From Bradyrhizobium sp. MOS002 (GTDB lineage Bacteria; Pseudomonadota; Alphaproteobacteria; Rhizobiales; Xanthobacteraceae): DNA of 64,000 nucleotides. The notes under the pieces were generated by a model. That model did no database searches, was not told the origin of the DNA, and saw only the letters and a list, made by a program, of their open reading frames with translations. This document shows, one piece after another, positions 26,583-37,327 of this stretch (the stretch's first letter is position 1; each line of letters begins with the position of its first letter). Made by a program: the position numbers and the translations under genes. The stretch spans positions 1 through 64,000 of the forward strand of contig NZ_PYFX01000002.1 of assembly GCF_003020115.1 (NCBI RefSeq). Direction: 5' to 3'.

Positions 26583-26596
26583 TCCTCTGTGGGCGA

Positions 26597-26614
26597 GTTA
26601 ATTGGCTGATTAAC
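26597..26614 (-). promoter_or_regulatory. Perfect palindrome just upstream of the CoA-transferase gene
   Basis: GTTAAT-TGGCTG-ATTAAC has 6-bp arms and a 6-base spacer, and ends 14 bases upstream of the start codon. It is AT-rich against the background and may be an operator. The regulator is not known. Confidence 0.35.
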
Positions 26615-26672
26615 TTTTCTCGCCTTCACGCCAGCGAGGCAAGCGCTTTTCATCCGCACGGCCAAATAAAAA

Positions 26673-26696
26673 CGGCGCGCACCGAAGTGCGCGCCG
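26673..26696 (-). terminator. Rho-independent terminator of the cox-type operon
   Basis: A perfect 10-bp stem (CGGCGCGCAC / GTGCGCGCCG) with a 4-base loop is followed on the minus strand by TTTTTATTTGG. It lies 35 bases after the stop of the FAD-subunit gene, as expected for the end of the operon. Confidence 0.85.
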
Positions 26697-26731
26697 CGGA
26701 AGATTTGTGTTGAGGCGCTAAGGCGCGATGA

Positions 26732-27532
26732 TCAGCGTGCGGCAGCCACCGCGCGCTGCGCCATCACCTTGATCAGGTTGGCGCGGTACTCCGCCGTGCC
26801 GTGGATGTCGGCCAGCAGATTGCTCGCCGAAATGCTCACGCTGTCGATCGCCGAAGGTGACCAATTCGCCTTCAGCGCCGTTTCGATGGCCGGGACCCGC
26901 ATCACGCCGCTTTGCGAGGCGCCGGTGGCGGCAACCCGAACCTCGCCCGACTTCGTCTGTGCGACGAACACGCCGGTCAGCGCGAAGCGAGACGCCGGGT
27001 GGCGCATCTTTTCGTAGCCAGCCTTCGCCGGAACCGGGAACGACACGGCGGTGATGAGCTCGCCGTCTTCCAGCGCCGTCGTGAACAGGCCCTGGAAGAA
27101 GTCATCCGCCGTGATCGAGCGCTTGTTGGTCTTCACGGTGGCGCCGAGCGCGAGCAGCGCGGCGGGAAAATCCGCCGCGGGATCGTTGTTGGCGATCGAG
27201 CCGCCGATCGTGCCGCGATAGCGCACGGCGGGGTCGCCGAGCACCGAGGTGAGATAGGCGATTGCGGGGGTCGCCTTCTTCACATCGGCATTCTGCATGA
27301 TGTCGAAATAGGTCGTGCCGGCCTTGATGGTCAGCACGTCGCCCGAGAGCTCGACGCCCTGCAGCTCCTTGATCTTGCCGAGGTCGATGACGTCGGTCGG
27401 GCTGGCGAGGCGCTGCTTCATCACCGGCAGCAGCGTCTGGCCGCCGGCGAGAAACTTTGCTTCGCTGCTCTTGGAGAACAGGGCGACGGCTTCGTCGACC
27501 GAGGACGCGCGATGATAAACGGTCTGGTACAT
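26732..27532 (-). CDS. FAD-binding medium subunit of a CO dehydrogenase/xanthine dehydrogenase-type enzyme
   Basis: The 266-residue protein has the CoxM/CutM layout. An N-terminal FAD domain contains AKFLAGGQTLLPVMKQRL, followed by GTIGGSIANNDPAADFPAALLALGA, which binds the FAD pyrophosphate, and then the CO-dehydrogenase flavoprotein C-terminal domain. It passes electrons from the Fe-S subunit to the acceptor. It is the third gene of the operon S-L-M, separated by 14 bases from the large subunit. I chose the ATG at 27532, 13 codons inside the open frame, because the protein then begins with the typical MYQTVYHRA. Confidence 0.92.
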   Translation of the reverse strand: MYQTVYHRASSVDEAVALFSKSSEAKFLAGGQTLLPVMKQRLASPTDVIDLGKIKELQGVELSGDVLTIKAGTTYFDIMQNADVKKATPAIAYLTSVLGDPAVRYRGTIGGSIANNDPAADFPAALLALGATVKTNKRSITADDFFQGLFTTALEDGELITAVSFPVPAKAGYEKMRHPASRFALTGVFVAQTKSGEVRVAATGASQSGVMRVPAIETALKANWSPSAIDSVSISASNLLADIHGTAEYRANLIKVMAQRAVAAAR

Positions 27533-27546
27533 CTTCGTTCCTCTCC

Positions 27547-29889
27547 TTAAGCCGCGTGGATCGTGCGCCACACCCGGTCAGGGGTTGCGGGCATTTCCAG
27601 ATTGTTCTTGCCGATCGCGTCCGTGATCGCATTGATCACGGCCGCAGAGGCGCCGATGGCGCCGGCCTCACCGCAACCCTTGATGCCGAGCGGATTGCCC
27701 GGGCACAGCGTCGTAGTGTGGGAGAGGTTGAACGAGGGCAAATCGTCGGCGCGCGGCATGGCGTAGTCCATGAACGAGGCCGTGACCGGCTGGCCGCTGG
27801 CGTCGTAGATGGCGTGCTCGAGCAGCGCCTGCCCGATGCCCTGGGCGAGGCCGCCATGGACCTGGCCCTCGACGATCATCGGGTTGATCAGCCGGCCGAA
27901 ATCGTCGGCCGCGACGAAGTTGACGAAGGAGGTCTTGCCCGTGCCGGCATCGACCTCGAGCTCGCAGATGTATGTGCCGGCCGGGAAGGTGAAGTTGGTC
28001 GGGTCGTAGAAGGCGCTCTCCTTCAGGCCCGGCTCCATCCCGTCAGGCAGATTGTGCGCGGTGTAGGCCGCGAGCGCGACCATCGGGAAGGCGATCGCCT
28101 TGTCGGTCCCGGCCACCTTGAACTCGCCGTTCTCGATGACGATGTCGCCTTCCGAGGCTTCCAGCGCATGCGCGGCGATCTTCTTGGCCTTGGATTCCAT
28201 CTTCTCCATCGCCTTCAGAATCGCGGTGAGGCCGACGGCCGCGGAGCGCGAGCCGTAGGTGCCCATGCCGAACTGCACCTTGTCGGTGTCGCCATGGACG
28301 ATCGAGACCTGGCTGATGGGAACGCCGAGGCGCTCCGCAACGAGCTGGCAGAACGTGGTCTCGTGACCCTGACCGTGGCTGTGCGATCCCGTCAGGACTT
28401 CGATGGTGCCGACCGGGTTGACGCGGACCTCGGCGGACTCCCACAGGCCGACGCCGGCGCCCAGGCTGCCGACGGCCTTCGACGGCGCGATGCCGCAGGC
28501 CTCGATGTAGCAGGACACGCCGATGCCACGCAGCTTGCCGTCGGCCTTCGCCTTGGCCTTGCGCCCGGCAAAGCCCGCATAGTCGATTGCCTTCATCGCG
28601 GCATCGAGCGAGGCGTTAAAGTCGCCGGTGTCATAAGCCATGATCACGGGCGTCTGGTGCGGGAACGTGGTGATGAAGTTGGTCCGGCGTAGCGCGGCCG
28701 GATCGACCTTCAACTGCCGCGCCGCCGTCTCCATCAGACGTTCGATCAGATAGCTCGCCTCGGGGCGGCCGGCGCCGCGATAGGCATCGACCGGCGTGGT
28801 GTTGGTGTAGACCCCGACCACCTCGGCGTGGATCGCCGGGATGTTGTACTGGCCCGACAGCAGCGTCGCATACAGATAGGTCGGCACCGACGACGAGAAC
28901 AGCGACATGTAGGCGCCGAAATTGGCGTAGGTCTTCACCTTCAACCCGGTGATCTTGTTGTTGGCGTCGAACGCCATCTCGGCATGGGTGACGTGGTCGC
29001 GGCCATGCGCATCGGTGAGGAAGGCTTCGGTGCGGTCGCCGGTCCATTTCACGGGACGGCCGACTTTCTTCGAGGCCCACAGCGCCACCATCTCTTCGGG
29101 ATAGATGAAGATCTTGGAGCCGAAGCCGCCGCCGACATCGGGCGCGATCACGCGCAGCTTGTGCTCGGGTGCGATGTTGTAGAACGCCGACAGCACGAGG
29201 CGGGCGACGTGCGGGTTCTGCGACGTCGTGTAGAGCGTGAAATGCTCTTCCGCCGAATCGTAATCGGCAATTGCCGCACGCGGCTCCATTGCGTTCGGCG
29301 CGAGGCGGTTGTTGGTAACGTCGAGCTTCACCACGTTGGCGGCCTTGGCGAAGGCGGCATCGGTGGCGCCCTCGTCGCCGATCACCCAGTCATAAACCTG
29401 GTTGCCGGGAGCTTCGGGATGCAGCTGCGGCGCGCCGGACTTGATTGCGGCGTGGACGTCGGCGACCGCGGGCAGCTCTTCGTAGTTCACGACCACGGCT
29501 TCGGCCGCGTCGCGTGCGAGATTTTTGGTCTCGGCGATCACGACTGCGACGGCCTGACCGACGAAGCGCACCGTCTCCGGCGCCATCGCCGGCCATGCGC
29601 CCATCTTCATCGGGCTGCCGTCCTTGGAGGTGATGGCCCAGCCGCAGATGAGATTGCCGACCTTGTCGTCGACGATCTCCTGTCCCGTCAGCACCGCGAC
29701 CACGCCCGGCATCTTCAGCGCGGCGGAGGAATCGATTCCCTTCACCTTGGCATGCGCGTGCGGGCTGCGGATGAAATGGGCATGGGTCATGCCCTGCAAT
29801 TTGATGTCGTCGACGTAGCGGCCCTTGCCGGTAATGAAACGCTTGTCTTCCTTGCGCACGACACTCGCGCCGATGCCTTCAACACCCAT
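27547..29889 (-). CDS. Molybdenum-binding large subunit, form II CoxL-type dehydrogenase
   Basis: The 780-residue protein has the aldehyde oxidase/xanthine dehydrogenase a/b hammerhead and the molybdopterin-binding domains. The active-site loop reads [10 protein letters not shown], the form II signature; true form I CO dehydrogenases have AYxCSFR. The catalytic Glu is in [10 protein letters not shown]. The S-L-M gene order is also that of form II. It oxidises some small molecule using the molybdenum cofactor; form II enzymes have uncertain substrates, so CO oxidation should not be assumed. No maturation genes (coxDEFG type) are adjacent. Confidence 0.92.
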   Translation of the reverse strand: MGVEGIGASVVRKEDKRFITGKGRYVDDIKLQGMTHAHFIRSPHAHAKVKGIDSSAALKMPGVVAVLTGQEIVDDKVGNLICGWAITSKDGSPMKMGAWPAMAPETVRFVGQAVAVVIAETKNLARDAAEAVVVNYEELPAVADVHAAIKSGAPQLHPEAPGNQVYDWVIGDEGATDAAFAKAANVVKLDVTNNRLAPNAMEPRAAIADYDSAEEHFTLYTTSQNPHVARLVLSAFYNIAPEHKLRVIAPDVGGGFGSKIFIYPEEMVALWASKKVGRPVKWTGDRTEAFLTDAHGRDHVTHAEMAFDANNKITGLKVKTYANFGAYMSLFSSSVPTYLYATLLSGQYNIPAIHAEVVGVYTNTTPVDAYRGAGRPEASYLIERLMETAARQLKVDPAALRRTNFITTFPHQTPVIMAYDTGDFNASLDAAMKAIDYAGFAGRKAKAKADGKLRGIGVSCYIEACGIAPSKAVGSLGAGVGLWESAEVRVNPVGTIEVLTGSHSHGQGHETTFCQLVAERLGVPISQVSIVHGDTDKVQFGMGTYGSRSAAVGLTAILKAMEKMESKAKKIAAHALEASEGDIVIENGEFKVAGTDKAIAFPMVALAAYTAHNLPDGMEPGLKESAFYDPTNFTFPAGTYICELEVDAGTGKTSFVNFVAADDFGRLINPMIVEGQVHGGLAQGIGQALLEHAIYDASGQPVTASFMDYAMPRADDLPSFNLSHTTTLCPGNPLGIKGCGEAGAIGASAAVINAITDAIGKNNLEMPATPDRVWRTIHAA

Positions 29890-29973
29890 GTCTGGTCCTC
29901 CCGACCGGAATTTGTCTTGACCGCGCTTTCCCTCGAAAGCGGCGGCGATGGTTCTTATTTCGAGGCGCGCCGA

Positions 29974-30459
<486 letters not shown>

Positions 30460-30802
30460 GGTTGAAGTCCTCCCGGGATCGATTTTGATTGTTTCTAATT
30501 AGAGACAGCGACCCGGAACTTTGCAACTAGCATTTTGGTCGCCCGCGTCATGGAAAAGTCATTGATCCAGAATGGCCAACATTGACTGGGGAGGCCGAGT
30601 CGACCGGATCGGGCGCGGCGCCCGGGGCGCAGGTGGGATGCCAGCCCCTATATCACGATGCGGTCCAACGGGGCCGATAGAGCCGGAAACTCTGCGGCTG
30701 CGCCGAATTTACCGCCCCTTATCGATTCTGCCTTAGTTTTGCCCAGCCAGGTCAGGGGGCGGGACGCCACCGGATCTCGGCTGAATGAACATGGGGGTGG
30801 GA
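30460..30802. other. Divergent promoter region between coxS-type and first chemoreceptor genes
   Basis: No gene is seen. On the plus side, positions 30706-30723 (AATTTACCGCCCCTTATC) match 17 of 18 bases at 33033-33050, upstream of the second chemoreceptor, at similar distance from the start (80 versus 87 bases). This shared element is likely to be a promoter or regulator site duplicated with the genes. The coxS side shows no clear motif. Confidence 0.5.
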
Positions 30803-32842
30803 ATGTCCGGGCGTATCGCGGCGTCGTCGAAGCGCACAATAATGCCGACCCTCAGGTTCCGCGCCAAGATCATTCTGGGCTTTGCCGCGGTGCTGGTGAT
30901 CTCCGCCGGCAGTATGGCTTTCTCCTATTTTGGCTTCGAGCGGGTCTCTTCCGGGGTGGGATCCTACCGCAGCAGCGTCACCGAGGCCGATCTCGCCCGC
31001 AACATCGACCGGGAGCTGCTCGCCTATCGCTCGGCCGTCAAATATTTCGTCGTCACCGGCAAGGAGGATGACGCCAAGGCGGCACTGGACGCGGAGACCG
31101 GCCTGAAGAGCGCCATCGACCAGGCGGTCAAGAGCGCCAAGAAGCCGGCGCGGCAGGAAAGTCTGGGCAAGCTCGCCAAGGAGTTTTCCAACTTCTCCGC
31201 GACCTTCGCAAAAGTCCTCCAGGCCAAGCGTGACAGCGCACTGCTGGTGCAGAACCAGCTCACGCGCAACGCCAACCTCCTGAAATACAAGCTCGACGAC
31301 ATCGGCAACAACGCCTCCGATTCCGAGGCGCAGGCGATCGAGTTCGGGACCAAGCAAGTCAATGCTCAATTCCAGACCGCGAACGCGGCGGCGACCAATT
31401 TCGTGCTGACATCCGATCAGGCGATTGCGACCAGCGCGCTGGCGCGGCTGAAATTCGTCGAGAACTCACTCAACGCGGTCTATTCCATGGACGACAAGAT
31501 CGTCGCCGGCCTGAAGGATGCCAAGGGGTTGCTCGGTGCCTATCGGGAATCGCTGGAGAAGCTGATCGCCAACGTCAAGATGATCGACGATCTCGTCACC
31601 GAGATGAGCGGCTCGGCCGGCGCGATCCTTCAGGGCGCCACTGCCATGAAGGCGGACCTCGTTGCCGAACAGCAGCGGCTGGAGTCCGAATCGGAAGCGA
31701 CCATCGGGAAGACCGAGCAACTGGTGCTGATGCTGGCCATCGGCGGCACGATGCTCGGCGCGGTCCTCGCCTTCCTGCTCGGCACCGGCATTTCGCGTCC
31801 GATGATCGCGATGTGCAAGGCGATGCGCGAGCTTGCCGCGGGCAATTTCGACGTCGTGCTCCCGGGCCTGGGGCGCAAGGACGAGATCGGCGAGATGGCC
31901 GGCGCGGTCGAGGAATTCAAGGTGCAGGCCGTGGCCAAGGCCGAGCGCGACGCCGCCGCCAACGAGGCCCAGAACAAGGAAGCGAGCGCTGCTCGCCGCT
32001 CCGAGCTGATCCGCTTCGCCGACGATTTCGAGAGCGCGGTCGGCGCCATCGTCTCCAACGTCTCGGCTTCCGCCGTGCAGCTGGAATCGGCGGCCTCGAC
32101 GCTGACCCGTACCGCCGAAACCACGCAGAGCCTGTCGAGCCAGGTCGCCGACGTCTCCGAGCAGGCCTCCAGCAACATGCAGTCGGTGGCGACCGCGACC
32201 GAAGAGCTTTCAGCCTCGGTCGAGGAGATCGGGCGCCAGGTCCGCGATTCCAGCCGCATTGCCGAAGCTGCCGTGGTGCAGGCAAAGGAGACCGATAACC
32301 GCATCGGCAAGCTCTCGCATGCCGCCCAGCAGATCGGCGAAGTCGTCAAGCTCATCACGGCGATCGCCGAGCAGACCAATCTTCTCGCTCTGAATGCGAC
32401 CATCGAGGCGGCGCGCGCCGGTGAAGCCGGTCGCGGCTTTGCAGTGGTCGCCAGCGAAGTGAAGTCGCTGGCAAGCCAGACCGCGAAGGCCACCGACGAA
32501 ATTTCCTCGCACATCACGGGCATGCAAGGCGCGACGGCCGAATCGGTTGCGGCGATCAAGGAGATCGGCGCGACCATCGGCCAGATCTCGTCGATCTCGA
32601 CGTCGATTGCGAGCGCGGTTGAGCAGCAAGGCGCTGCGACGCAGGAAATCGCGCGTAGCGTCCAGACCGTCGCACAGGGCACCCAGACCGCCGCCACCGA
32701 TATCGGTCAGGTCAACCGCGGCGCCGCCGAAACCGGCTCGGCCTCGGAAGAGGTACTGCACTCGGCCAAGACGCTGTCGTCCGAAAGCACCCGCCTGCGC
32801 GCCGAGCTCGACCGCTTCATGGGGAATATCCGGGCGGCGTAG
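30803..32842 (+). CDS. Methyl-accepting chemotaxis protein (first of a tandem pair)
   Basis: The 679-residue receptor has helix 1 near residues 22-44, a helical periplasmic domain of about 260 residues, helix 2 near 305-328, a HAMP domain ([20 protein letters not shown]) and the signalling domain with the hairpin tip region [20 protein letters not shown]. The MCP methylation helices are present; no CheR-binding pentapeptide ends the protein (it ends MGNIRAA). It senses a small ligand in the periplasm and controls CheA. The start at 30803 was chosen by alignment with the second copy, whose upstream GGGGTGGG-type sequence matches. The periplasmic domain differs strongly from copy 2. Confidence 0.93.
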   Translation: MSGRIAASSKRTIMPTLRFRAKIILGFAAVLVISAGSMAFSYFGFERVSSGVGSYRSSVTEADLARNIDRELLAYRSAVKYFVVTGKEDDAKAALDAETGLKSAIDQAVKSAKKPARQESLGKLAKEFSNFSATFAKVLQAKRDSALLVQNQLTRNANLLKYKLDDIGNNASDSEAQAIEFGTKQVNAQFQTANAAATNFVLTSDQAIATSALARLKFVENSLNAVYSMDDKIVAGLKDAKGLLGAYRESLEKLIANVKMIDDLVTEMSGSAGAILQGATAMKADLVAEQQRLESESEATIGKTEQLVLMLAIGGTMLGAVLAFLLGTGISRPMIAMCKAMRELAAGNFDVVLPGLGRKDEIGEMAGAVEEFKVQAVAKAERDAAANEAQNKEASAARRSELIRFADDFESAVGAIVSNVSASAVQLESAASTLTRTAETTQSLSSQVADVSEQASSNMQSVATATEELSASVEEIGRQVRDSSRIAEAAVVQAKETDNRIGKLSHAAQQIGEVVKLITAIAEQTNLLALNATIEAARAGEAGRGFAVVASEVKSLASQTAKATDEISSHITGMQGATAESVAAIKEIGATIGQISSISTSIASAVEQQGAATQEIARSVQTVAQGTQTAATDIGQVNRGAAETGSASEEVLHSAKTLSSESTRLRAELDRFMGNIRAA

Positions 32843-32883
32843 GGGCATTCCCGCCAATGTCGTCCTGGCGAAAGCCAGGACCC
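32243..32883 (+). repeat. Direct repeat, copy 1, about 640 bases apparently identical to 34571-35211
   Basis: Reading base by base, the segment from inside the signalling domain through the stop codon and 40 bases beyond appears identical to 34571-35211. The offset is 2328 bases. Scattered differences begin upstream of 32243 and downstream of 32883. The extension past the stop shows that the identity is not due to protein selection. Confidence 0.85.
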
Positions 32884-32990
32884 ATTACCCCAAGCAGGGG
32901 TTATCGGGCGAACTGCTAACTTCGAGTCATCGCCAAATTGCTCCCCGGGGCAATAAGGTCCTGGATCGGCGCTGCGCTTGTCCAGGACGA
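32859..32990. repeat. Intergenic repeat of the GTCGTCCTGGCGAAAGCCAGG family
   Basis: The arms GTCGTCCTGGCGAAAGCCAGG (trimmed) and GTCCAGGACGAC flank a copy of the intergenic repeat family seen at 25262 and elsewhere. Its left part belongs to the duplicated chemoreceptor segment. Confidence 0.65.
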
Positions 32991-33032
32991 CGGACAACCC
33001 TGTGTCACCTAACCGCCGGTTGCGGCGTCGCA

Positions 33033-33050
33033 AATTTACCGCCGCTTATC
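33033..33050 (+). promoter_or_regulatory. Conserved upstream element of the second chemoreceptor gene
   Basis: AATTTACCGCCGCTTATC differs by one base from the element at 30706-30723. It precedes the start by 87 bases. Conservation between two otherwise diverged upstream regions suggests a promoter or operator. I cannot assign a sigma factor. Confidence 0.4.
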
Positions 33051-33136
33051 CTTTGCGCTTTACCGTGCTCACGCGTCAGGAAGCGGGCTGCTTCCGGGCT
33101 GCGCCTGGTTTTCCGCGAATGGAATGGGGTGGGGGA

Positions 33137-35170
33137 ATGCCCGTCAAGTCGAAGCCGACCACATCGAAGCTGCTCACCTTGCGTTTTCGCGCAAAAATCA
33201 TCCTCGGCTTTGTGGCGGTGCTCGCCATCCTCGCCGTCAGCATGGCTTTTGCGTATTTCGGCTTCGAGCGCATCCAGGCCGCCGTTGCCTCCTACCGCTC
33301 CAGCGTCGCCGAAGCGGACCTTGCGCGGACGGTCGATCGCGAGCTGATCGCTTACCAGGGGCTGGCGCGGGCCTACACGCTGACCGGCGCGGCGGATGAT
33401 GAGACCGCAGCCAAAGCAGCCGAAGAGAATCTGAGGGCCGCGATCGCCAAGTCGGCGGCGGCCACCACGGGCGCAGCGCGCCGCGAGCAGGTCGGCAGGC
33501 TCGAGGCCGACTTCAAGAGCTTTACCAAGGTGTTCGGCGAGATCATCACGTTGACGCGCGAGAACGGCAAGATCGCGACCGATGAGCTCAACAGCGTCGG
33601 CAACAAGATCCGCTTCAAGTTCGACGATCTTGCCGATACCGCGGCATTGGCGGGCCTGAACTCGGTTCAGAGCACGGCCAAGGACATCACATCGCAATAC
33701 CTTGCGGTCTCCACTTCGGTCAGCGCCTTCGTCGCCAAACCGGAGCCGAAGACCGCGGACGGCGTGACCGCCCGCATCAAATTCCTGGAGACCTTGCTGG
33801 TCTCGATCTATGCCAACGACCAGAAGATCACCGATCGCGTCACCGAGATCAGCAATCTCCTCAAGCAGTATCGCAGCTCCTTTTCAAAGCTGACCGAGAA
33901 CGTGAAGGTCATCGTCAAGCTGAACGGCGAGATGACCAAGACGGCCGCGTCCATTCTCAAGCTCTCGGGTGAGCTGCGATCGGAGCTGACGGCGGATCAG
34001 CAGCGCATCGAGGTCAACGCCAATGCCACCATCGGCGACACCGAGCGGCTGATGCTGATGATGGCGCTGGGTGGCCTTGCCGTCGGCGCTGCGCTCGCCC
34101 TGATGCTGGGCAACGGCATTTCGCGTCCGATGATCGCGATGTGCAAGGCGATGCGCGAGCTTGCCTCGGGCAATTTCGACGTCGTGCTGCCGGGCCTGGG
34201 CCGCAAGGACGAGATCGGCGAGATGGCCGGCGCGGTCGAGGAATTCAAGGTGCAGGCCGTGGCCAAGGCCGAGCGCGACGCCGCCGCCAACGAGGCCCAG
34301 AACAGGGAGCAGGCCGCAAGCCGTCGTTCCGAGCTGATTCGTTTCGCCGACGATTTCGAGAGCGCGGTCGGTGCCATCGTCTCCAACGTCTCGGCTTCCG
34401 CCGTGCAGCTGGAATCGGCGGCCTCGACGCTGACCCGTACCGCCGAGACCACGCAGAGCCTGTCGAGCCAGGTCGCCGACGTCTCCGAGCAGGCCTCCAG
34501 CAACATGCAGTCGGTCGCGACCGCCACGGAAGAGCTCTCGGCCTCGGTCGAGGAGATCGGCCGCCAGGTGCGCGATTCCAGCCGCATTGCCGAAGCTGCC
34601 GTGGTGCAGGCAAAGGAGACCGATAACCGCATCGGCAAGCTCTCGCATGCCGCCCAGCAGATCGGCGAAGTCGTCAAGCTCATCACGGCGATCGCCGAGC
34701 AGACCAATCTTCTCGCTCTGAATGCGACCATCGAGGCGGCGCGCGCCGGTGAAGCCGGTCGCGGCTTTGCAGTGGTCGCCAGCGAAGTGAAGTCGCTGGC
34801 AAGCCAGACCGCGAAGGCCACCGACGAAATTTCCTCGCACATCACGGGCATGCAAGGCGCGACGGCCGAATCGGTTGCGGCGATCAAGGAGATCGGCGCG
34901 ACCATCGGCCAGATCTCGTCGATCTCGACGTCGATTGCGAGCGCGGTTGAGCAGCAAGGCGCTGCGACGCAGGAAATCGCGCGTAGCGTCCAGACCGTCG
35001 CACAGGGCACCCAGACCGCCGCCACCGATATCGGTCAGGTCAACCGCGGCGCCGCCGAAACCGGCTCGGCCTCGGAAGAGGTACTGCACTCGGCCAAGAC
35101 GCTGTCGTCCGAAAGCACCCGCCTGCGCGCCGAGCTCGACCGCTTCATGGGGAATATCCGGGCGGCGTAG
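33137..35170 (+). CDS. Methyl-accepting chemotaxis protein (second of a tandem pair)
   Basis: The 677-residue receptor has the same plan as the preceding one: helix 1 near residues 18-40, a periplasmic helical domain, helix 2 near 303-326, HAMP and MCP signalling domain. From HAMP to the end it is almost identical to its neighbour, while the periplasmic domain is clearly diverged (for example [20 protein letters not shown] against [20 protein letters not shown]). The pair should therefore report different ligands through the same output. I chose the ATG at 33137 (GGGTGGGGGA upstream); an earlier in-frame start at 32978 would add 53 unrelated residues. Confidence 0.93.
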   Translation: MPVKSKPTTSKLLTLRFRAKIILGFVAVLAILAVSMAFAYFGFERIQAAVASYRSSVAEADLARTVDRELIAYQGLARAYTLTGAADDETAAKAAEENLRAAIAKSAAATTGAARREQVGRLEADFKSFTKVFGEIITLTRENGKIATDELNSVGNKIRFKFDDLADTAALAGLNSVQSTAKDITSQYLAVSTSVSAFVAKPEPKTADGVTARIKFLETLLVSIYANDQKITDRVTEISNLLKQYRSSFSKLTENVKVIVKLNGEMTKTAASILKLSGELRSELTADQQRIEVNANATIGDTERLMLMMALGGLAVGAALALMLGNGISRPMIAMCKAMRELASGNFDVVLPGLGRKDEIGEMAGAVEEFKVQAVAKAERDAAANEAQNREQAASRRSELIRFADDFESAVGAIVSNVSASAVQLESAASTLTRTAETTQSLSSQVADVSEQASSNMQSVATATEELSASVEEIGRQVRDSSRIAEAAVVQAKETDNRIGKLSHAAQQIGEVVKLITAIAEQTNLLALNATIEAARAGEAGRGFAVVASEVKSLASQTAKATDEISSHITGMQGATAESVAAIKEIGATIGQISSISTSIASAVEQQGAATQEIARSVQTVAQGTQTAATDIGQVNRGAAETGSASEEVLHSAKTLSSESTRLRAELDRFMGNIRAA

Positions 35171-35211
35171 GGGCATTCCCGCCAATGTCGTCCTGGCGAA
35201 AGCCAGGACCC
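34571..35211 (+). repeat. Direct repeat, copy 2, of 32243-32883
   Basis: This is the second copy of the apparently identical 641-base segment. The first mismatches flanking it are at 34570 (G versus C) and 35212 (G versus A). It points to recent gene conversion or unequal recombination between the tandem genes. Confidence 0.85.
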
Positions 35212-35309
35212 GTTACCCCAAGCAGGGGTTACTGCTAACTCCGAGCCATCGCCAATTTGCTCCCTGGGGTAATGGGTCCTGGATCGGCGCTCCGCTCGTC
35301 CAGGACGAC
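35188..35309. repeat. Intergenic repeat of the GTCGTCCTGGCGAAAGCCAGG family
   Basis: This copy follows the second chemoreceptor gene, as the copy at 32859 follows the first. It lies between convergent genes and ends with GTCCAGGACGAC. Confidence 0.65.
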
Positions 35310-35316
35310 CTGGCGC

Positions 35317-35655
35317 TCACTCCCTGCCGAATGCCCGCTTCAGCTCCACCTTTGCCCGCTCCAGCCGCGTGCGCTGCGTCTGCGGCAGCGTCTTGCCGGC
35401 GCGGTTGATGTAGAAGGTCAGCATCGACAGCGCCGAGCGGTAGGCGCCGGTCTTGCGGCGCGCGCTGCGCTCGGCCGAGTGCTTCAGCGACGTCGCGATC
35501 TTCTTCGCGCTGGTCAGCTTGAACACACCTTGTTTCAGATCGAGCGCGTCGCTCTCCTTCGTCACGCGCTGTGACCAGCGCTTCGGTGCGGCGCGTTTGG
35601 TGCTCTTGCGCGCCGCTGTTTTGCGAGAATGTGTCGTCTTTCTGGCATGAGCCAT
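35317..35655 (-). CDS. DUF3175 family small basic protein
   Basis: The 112-residue protein has a Lys/Arg-rich N-terminus (MAHARKTTHSRKTAARKSTK) and then the DUF3175 core: WSQRVTKESDALDLKQGVFKL, IATSLKHSAERSARRKTG, SALSMLTFYINRAGKTL. Function is unknown; the basic tail suggests nucleic acid contact. A sequence fitting the sigma-EcfG promoter lies directly upstream (35707 to 35683), so the gene is probably part of the general stress response. AAGGAG precedes the ATG. Confidence 0.85.
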   Translation of the reverse strand: MAHARKTTHSRKTAARKSTKRAAPKRWSQRVTKESDALDLKQGVFKLTSAKKIATSLKHSAERSARRKTGAYRSALSMLTFYINRAGKTLPQTQRTRLERAKVELKRAFGRE

Positions 35656-35682
35656 GCGTCAACTCCTTGCGGCTCCACCGAA

Positions 35683-35707
35683 AACCGGCGGCGCGAACGG
35701 TCGTTCC
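35683..35707 (-). promoter_or_regulatory. EcfG-type promoter for the DUF3175 gene
   Basis: On the minus strand the sequence is GGAAC-N17-GTT (equivalently N16 plus GGTT), close to the alphaproteobacterial general-stress consensus GGAAC-N16/17-cGTT. The -10 element ends 27 bases before the start codon. It is back to back with the plus-strand copy at 35712, only 4 bases away. Confidence 0.6.
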
Positions 35708-35711
35708 ACGG

Positions 35712-35736
35712 GGAACCTGCCTTCGCCGCAGACGTT
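35712..35736 (+). promoter_or_regulatory. EcfG-type promoter for the MFS-otsB operon
   Basis: GGAAC-N16-CGTT matches the EcfG consensus exactly in sequence and spacing. It lies 100 bases before the MFS start. The two divergent -35 elements form GTTCC-ACGG-GGAAC. Confidence 0.65.
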
Positions 35737-35836
35737 GTCGCAGGTGGCAGGCGGAATGCCGCACCCCTTGATCGGATCGCCCCCGTCCACGCCATGTGAA
35801 CCGGGGCCATGTCCATTGGTCAGATACAACAACGCG

Positions 35837-37324
35837 ATGGAATTGCAGCGAAGCCCAGCGCCGAACGATGGACCTGTGGTCTCCACGGCGACCGCGGCCG
35901 ATCGCATCATCGAAACCAGCATTCCCGCGCGGCTTGACGCGCTGCCGTGGAGCGGTTTTCACACCCGCGTCGTGCTCGCGCTCGGCATCACCTGGATTCT
36001 GGATGGCCTCGAGGTGACGCTGGCCGGCGCGCTATCCGGCGCGCTGAAGCAGAGTCCCACCCTGCATTTCTCCAATCTCGATCTCGGCGTTGCCAATTCC
36101 GCCTATCTCGCGGGCGCGGTGCTCGGCGCGCTCGGCTTCGGCTGGCTTACCGACCGCATCGGCCGCAAGAAGCTGTTCTTCATCACGCTCGCGCTCTATC
36201 TCTCGGCGACGGCCGCGACCGCTCTGTCATGGAATGTCGCGAGCTACGCGCTGTTTCGCTTCCTCACCGGCGCCGGCATCGGCGGCGAATATACCGCGAT
36301 CAATTCGACCATCCAGGAACTGGTGCCGGCGCGCTATCGCGGCTGGACCGATCTCGTCATCAACGGCAGCTTCTGGATCGGTGCCGCGATGGGCGCCGTG
36401 GCGGCCATCGTGCTGCTCGATCCCGCGGTGATCGGCCCCGATCTCGGTTGGCGCCTCGCTTATCTCATCGGTGCGGCCATCGGCCTCGTCGTGCTCTTGA
36501 TGCGGATGTGGATTCCGGAGAGTCCGCGCTGGCTGATGATCCACGGTCGTCCCGATCAGGCCCACGCCATCGTCGACGAGATCGAGCGCTCGGTGCTCGG
36601 ACACGACCAGGATACGAGCGACGGGCGCTTCGCCAAGATCCGTCTGAAAATGCGGAGTCACACGCCGATCCGCGAGGTCGTGCATACGCTGTTCTCGGTC
36701 TATCGCCAGCGGGCGATGGTCGGCCTCGTGCTGATGATCGCGCAGGCTTTCTTCTACAACGCCATCTTCTTCACCTTTGCGCTGGTGCTGACCGATTTTT
36801 ACGGGATCAGCGCCGATCATGTCGGCTGGTATCTGCTCCCCTTCGCCGCCGGCAATTTCCTCGGGCCGCTGCTGCTCGGCCGCCTGTTCGATACGCTCGG
36901 CCGCCGTACCATGATCATGTTCACTTATGGCGCGTCGGGCCTGTTGCTGGCCCTGTCGGGCTATCTGTTCTCGATTGGCGCCTTGAGCGCGCAGGGGCAG
37001 ACCATCGCCTGGATGGTGATCTTCTTCTTTGCCTCGCCCGCCGCGAGCGCCGCCTATCTCACCGTCAGCGAGACGTTTCCCTTGGAAGTCCGCGCGCTGG
37101 CGATCGCCGTGTTCTATGCGGTCGGCACCGGCATCGGCGGCGTGATCGGGCCCGCGTTGTTCGGGGCGCTGATCGACACGGGATCACGCACCAGCGTGTT
37201 CGCGGGCTATTTGCTGGGGGCATTCCTGATGATCGCGGCCGCGATCGTGGCGTGGCGCTATGCCGTCTCGGCGGAACGCAGATCGCTCGAAGAAATCGCG
37301 CGGCCGCTTGCTTCCATGGAGTAG
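35837..37324 (+). CDS. MFS transporter, sugar/organic-acid type
   Basis: The 495-residue protein has twelve predicted transmembrane segments. Family motifs include GWLTDRIGRKKLF between helices 2 and 3, RFLTGAGIGGEYTAINS in helix 4, and PESPRWLMIHGR before the central loop, as in the sugar porter/SV2-like branch. The substrate is unknown. It ends 3 bases before otsB, so the two are very likely co-transcribed, and an EcfG-type promoter precedes them. Export or uptake of a compatible solute or sugar is a reasonable guess. I chose the ATG at 35837 for the normal N-terminus; its ribosome binding site is weak. Confidence 0.9.
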   Translation: MELQRSPAPNDGPVVSTATAADRIIETSIPARLDALPWSGFHTRVVLALGITWILDGLEVTLAGALSGALKQSPTLHFSNLDLGVANSAYLAGAVLGALGFGWLTDRIGRKKLFFITLALYLSATAATALSWNVASYALFRFLTGAGIGGEYTAINSTIQELVPARYRGWTDLVINGSFWIGAAMGAVAAIVLLDPAVIGPDLGWRLAYLIGAAIGLVVLLMRMWIPESPRWLMIHGRPDQAHAIVDEIERSVLGHDQDTSDGRFAKIRLKMRSHTPIREVVHTLFSVYRQRAMVGLVLMIAQAFFYNAIFFTFALVLTDFYGISADHVGWYLLPFAAGNFLGPLLLGRLFDTLGRRTMIMFTYGASGLLLALSGYLFSIGALSAQGQTIAWMVIFFFASPAASAAYLTVSETFPLEVRALAIAVFYAVGTGIGGVIGPALFGALIDTGSRTSVFAGYLLGAFLMIAAAIVAWRYAVSAERRSLEEIARPLASME

Positions 37325-37327
37325 ACT

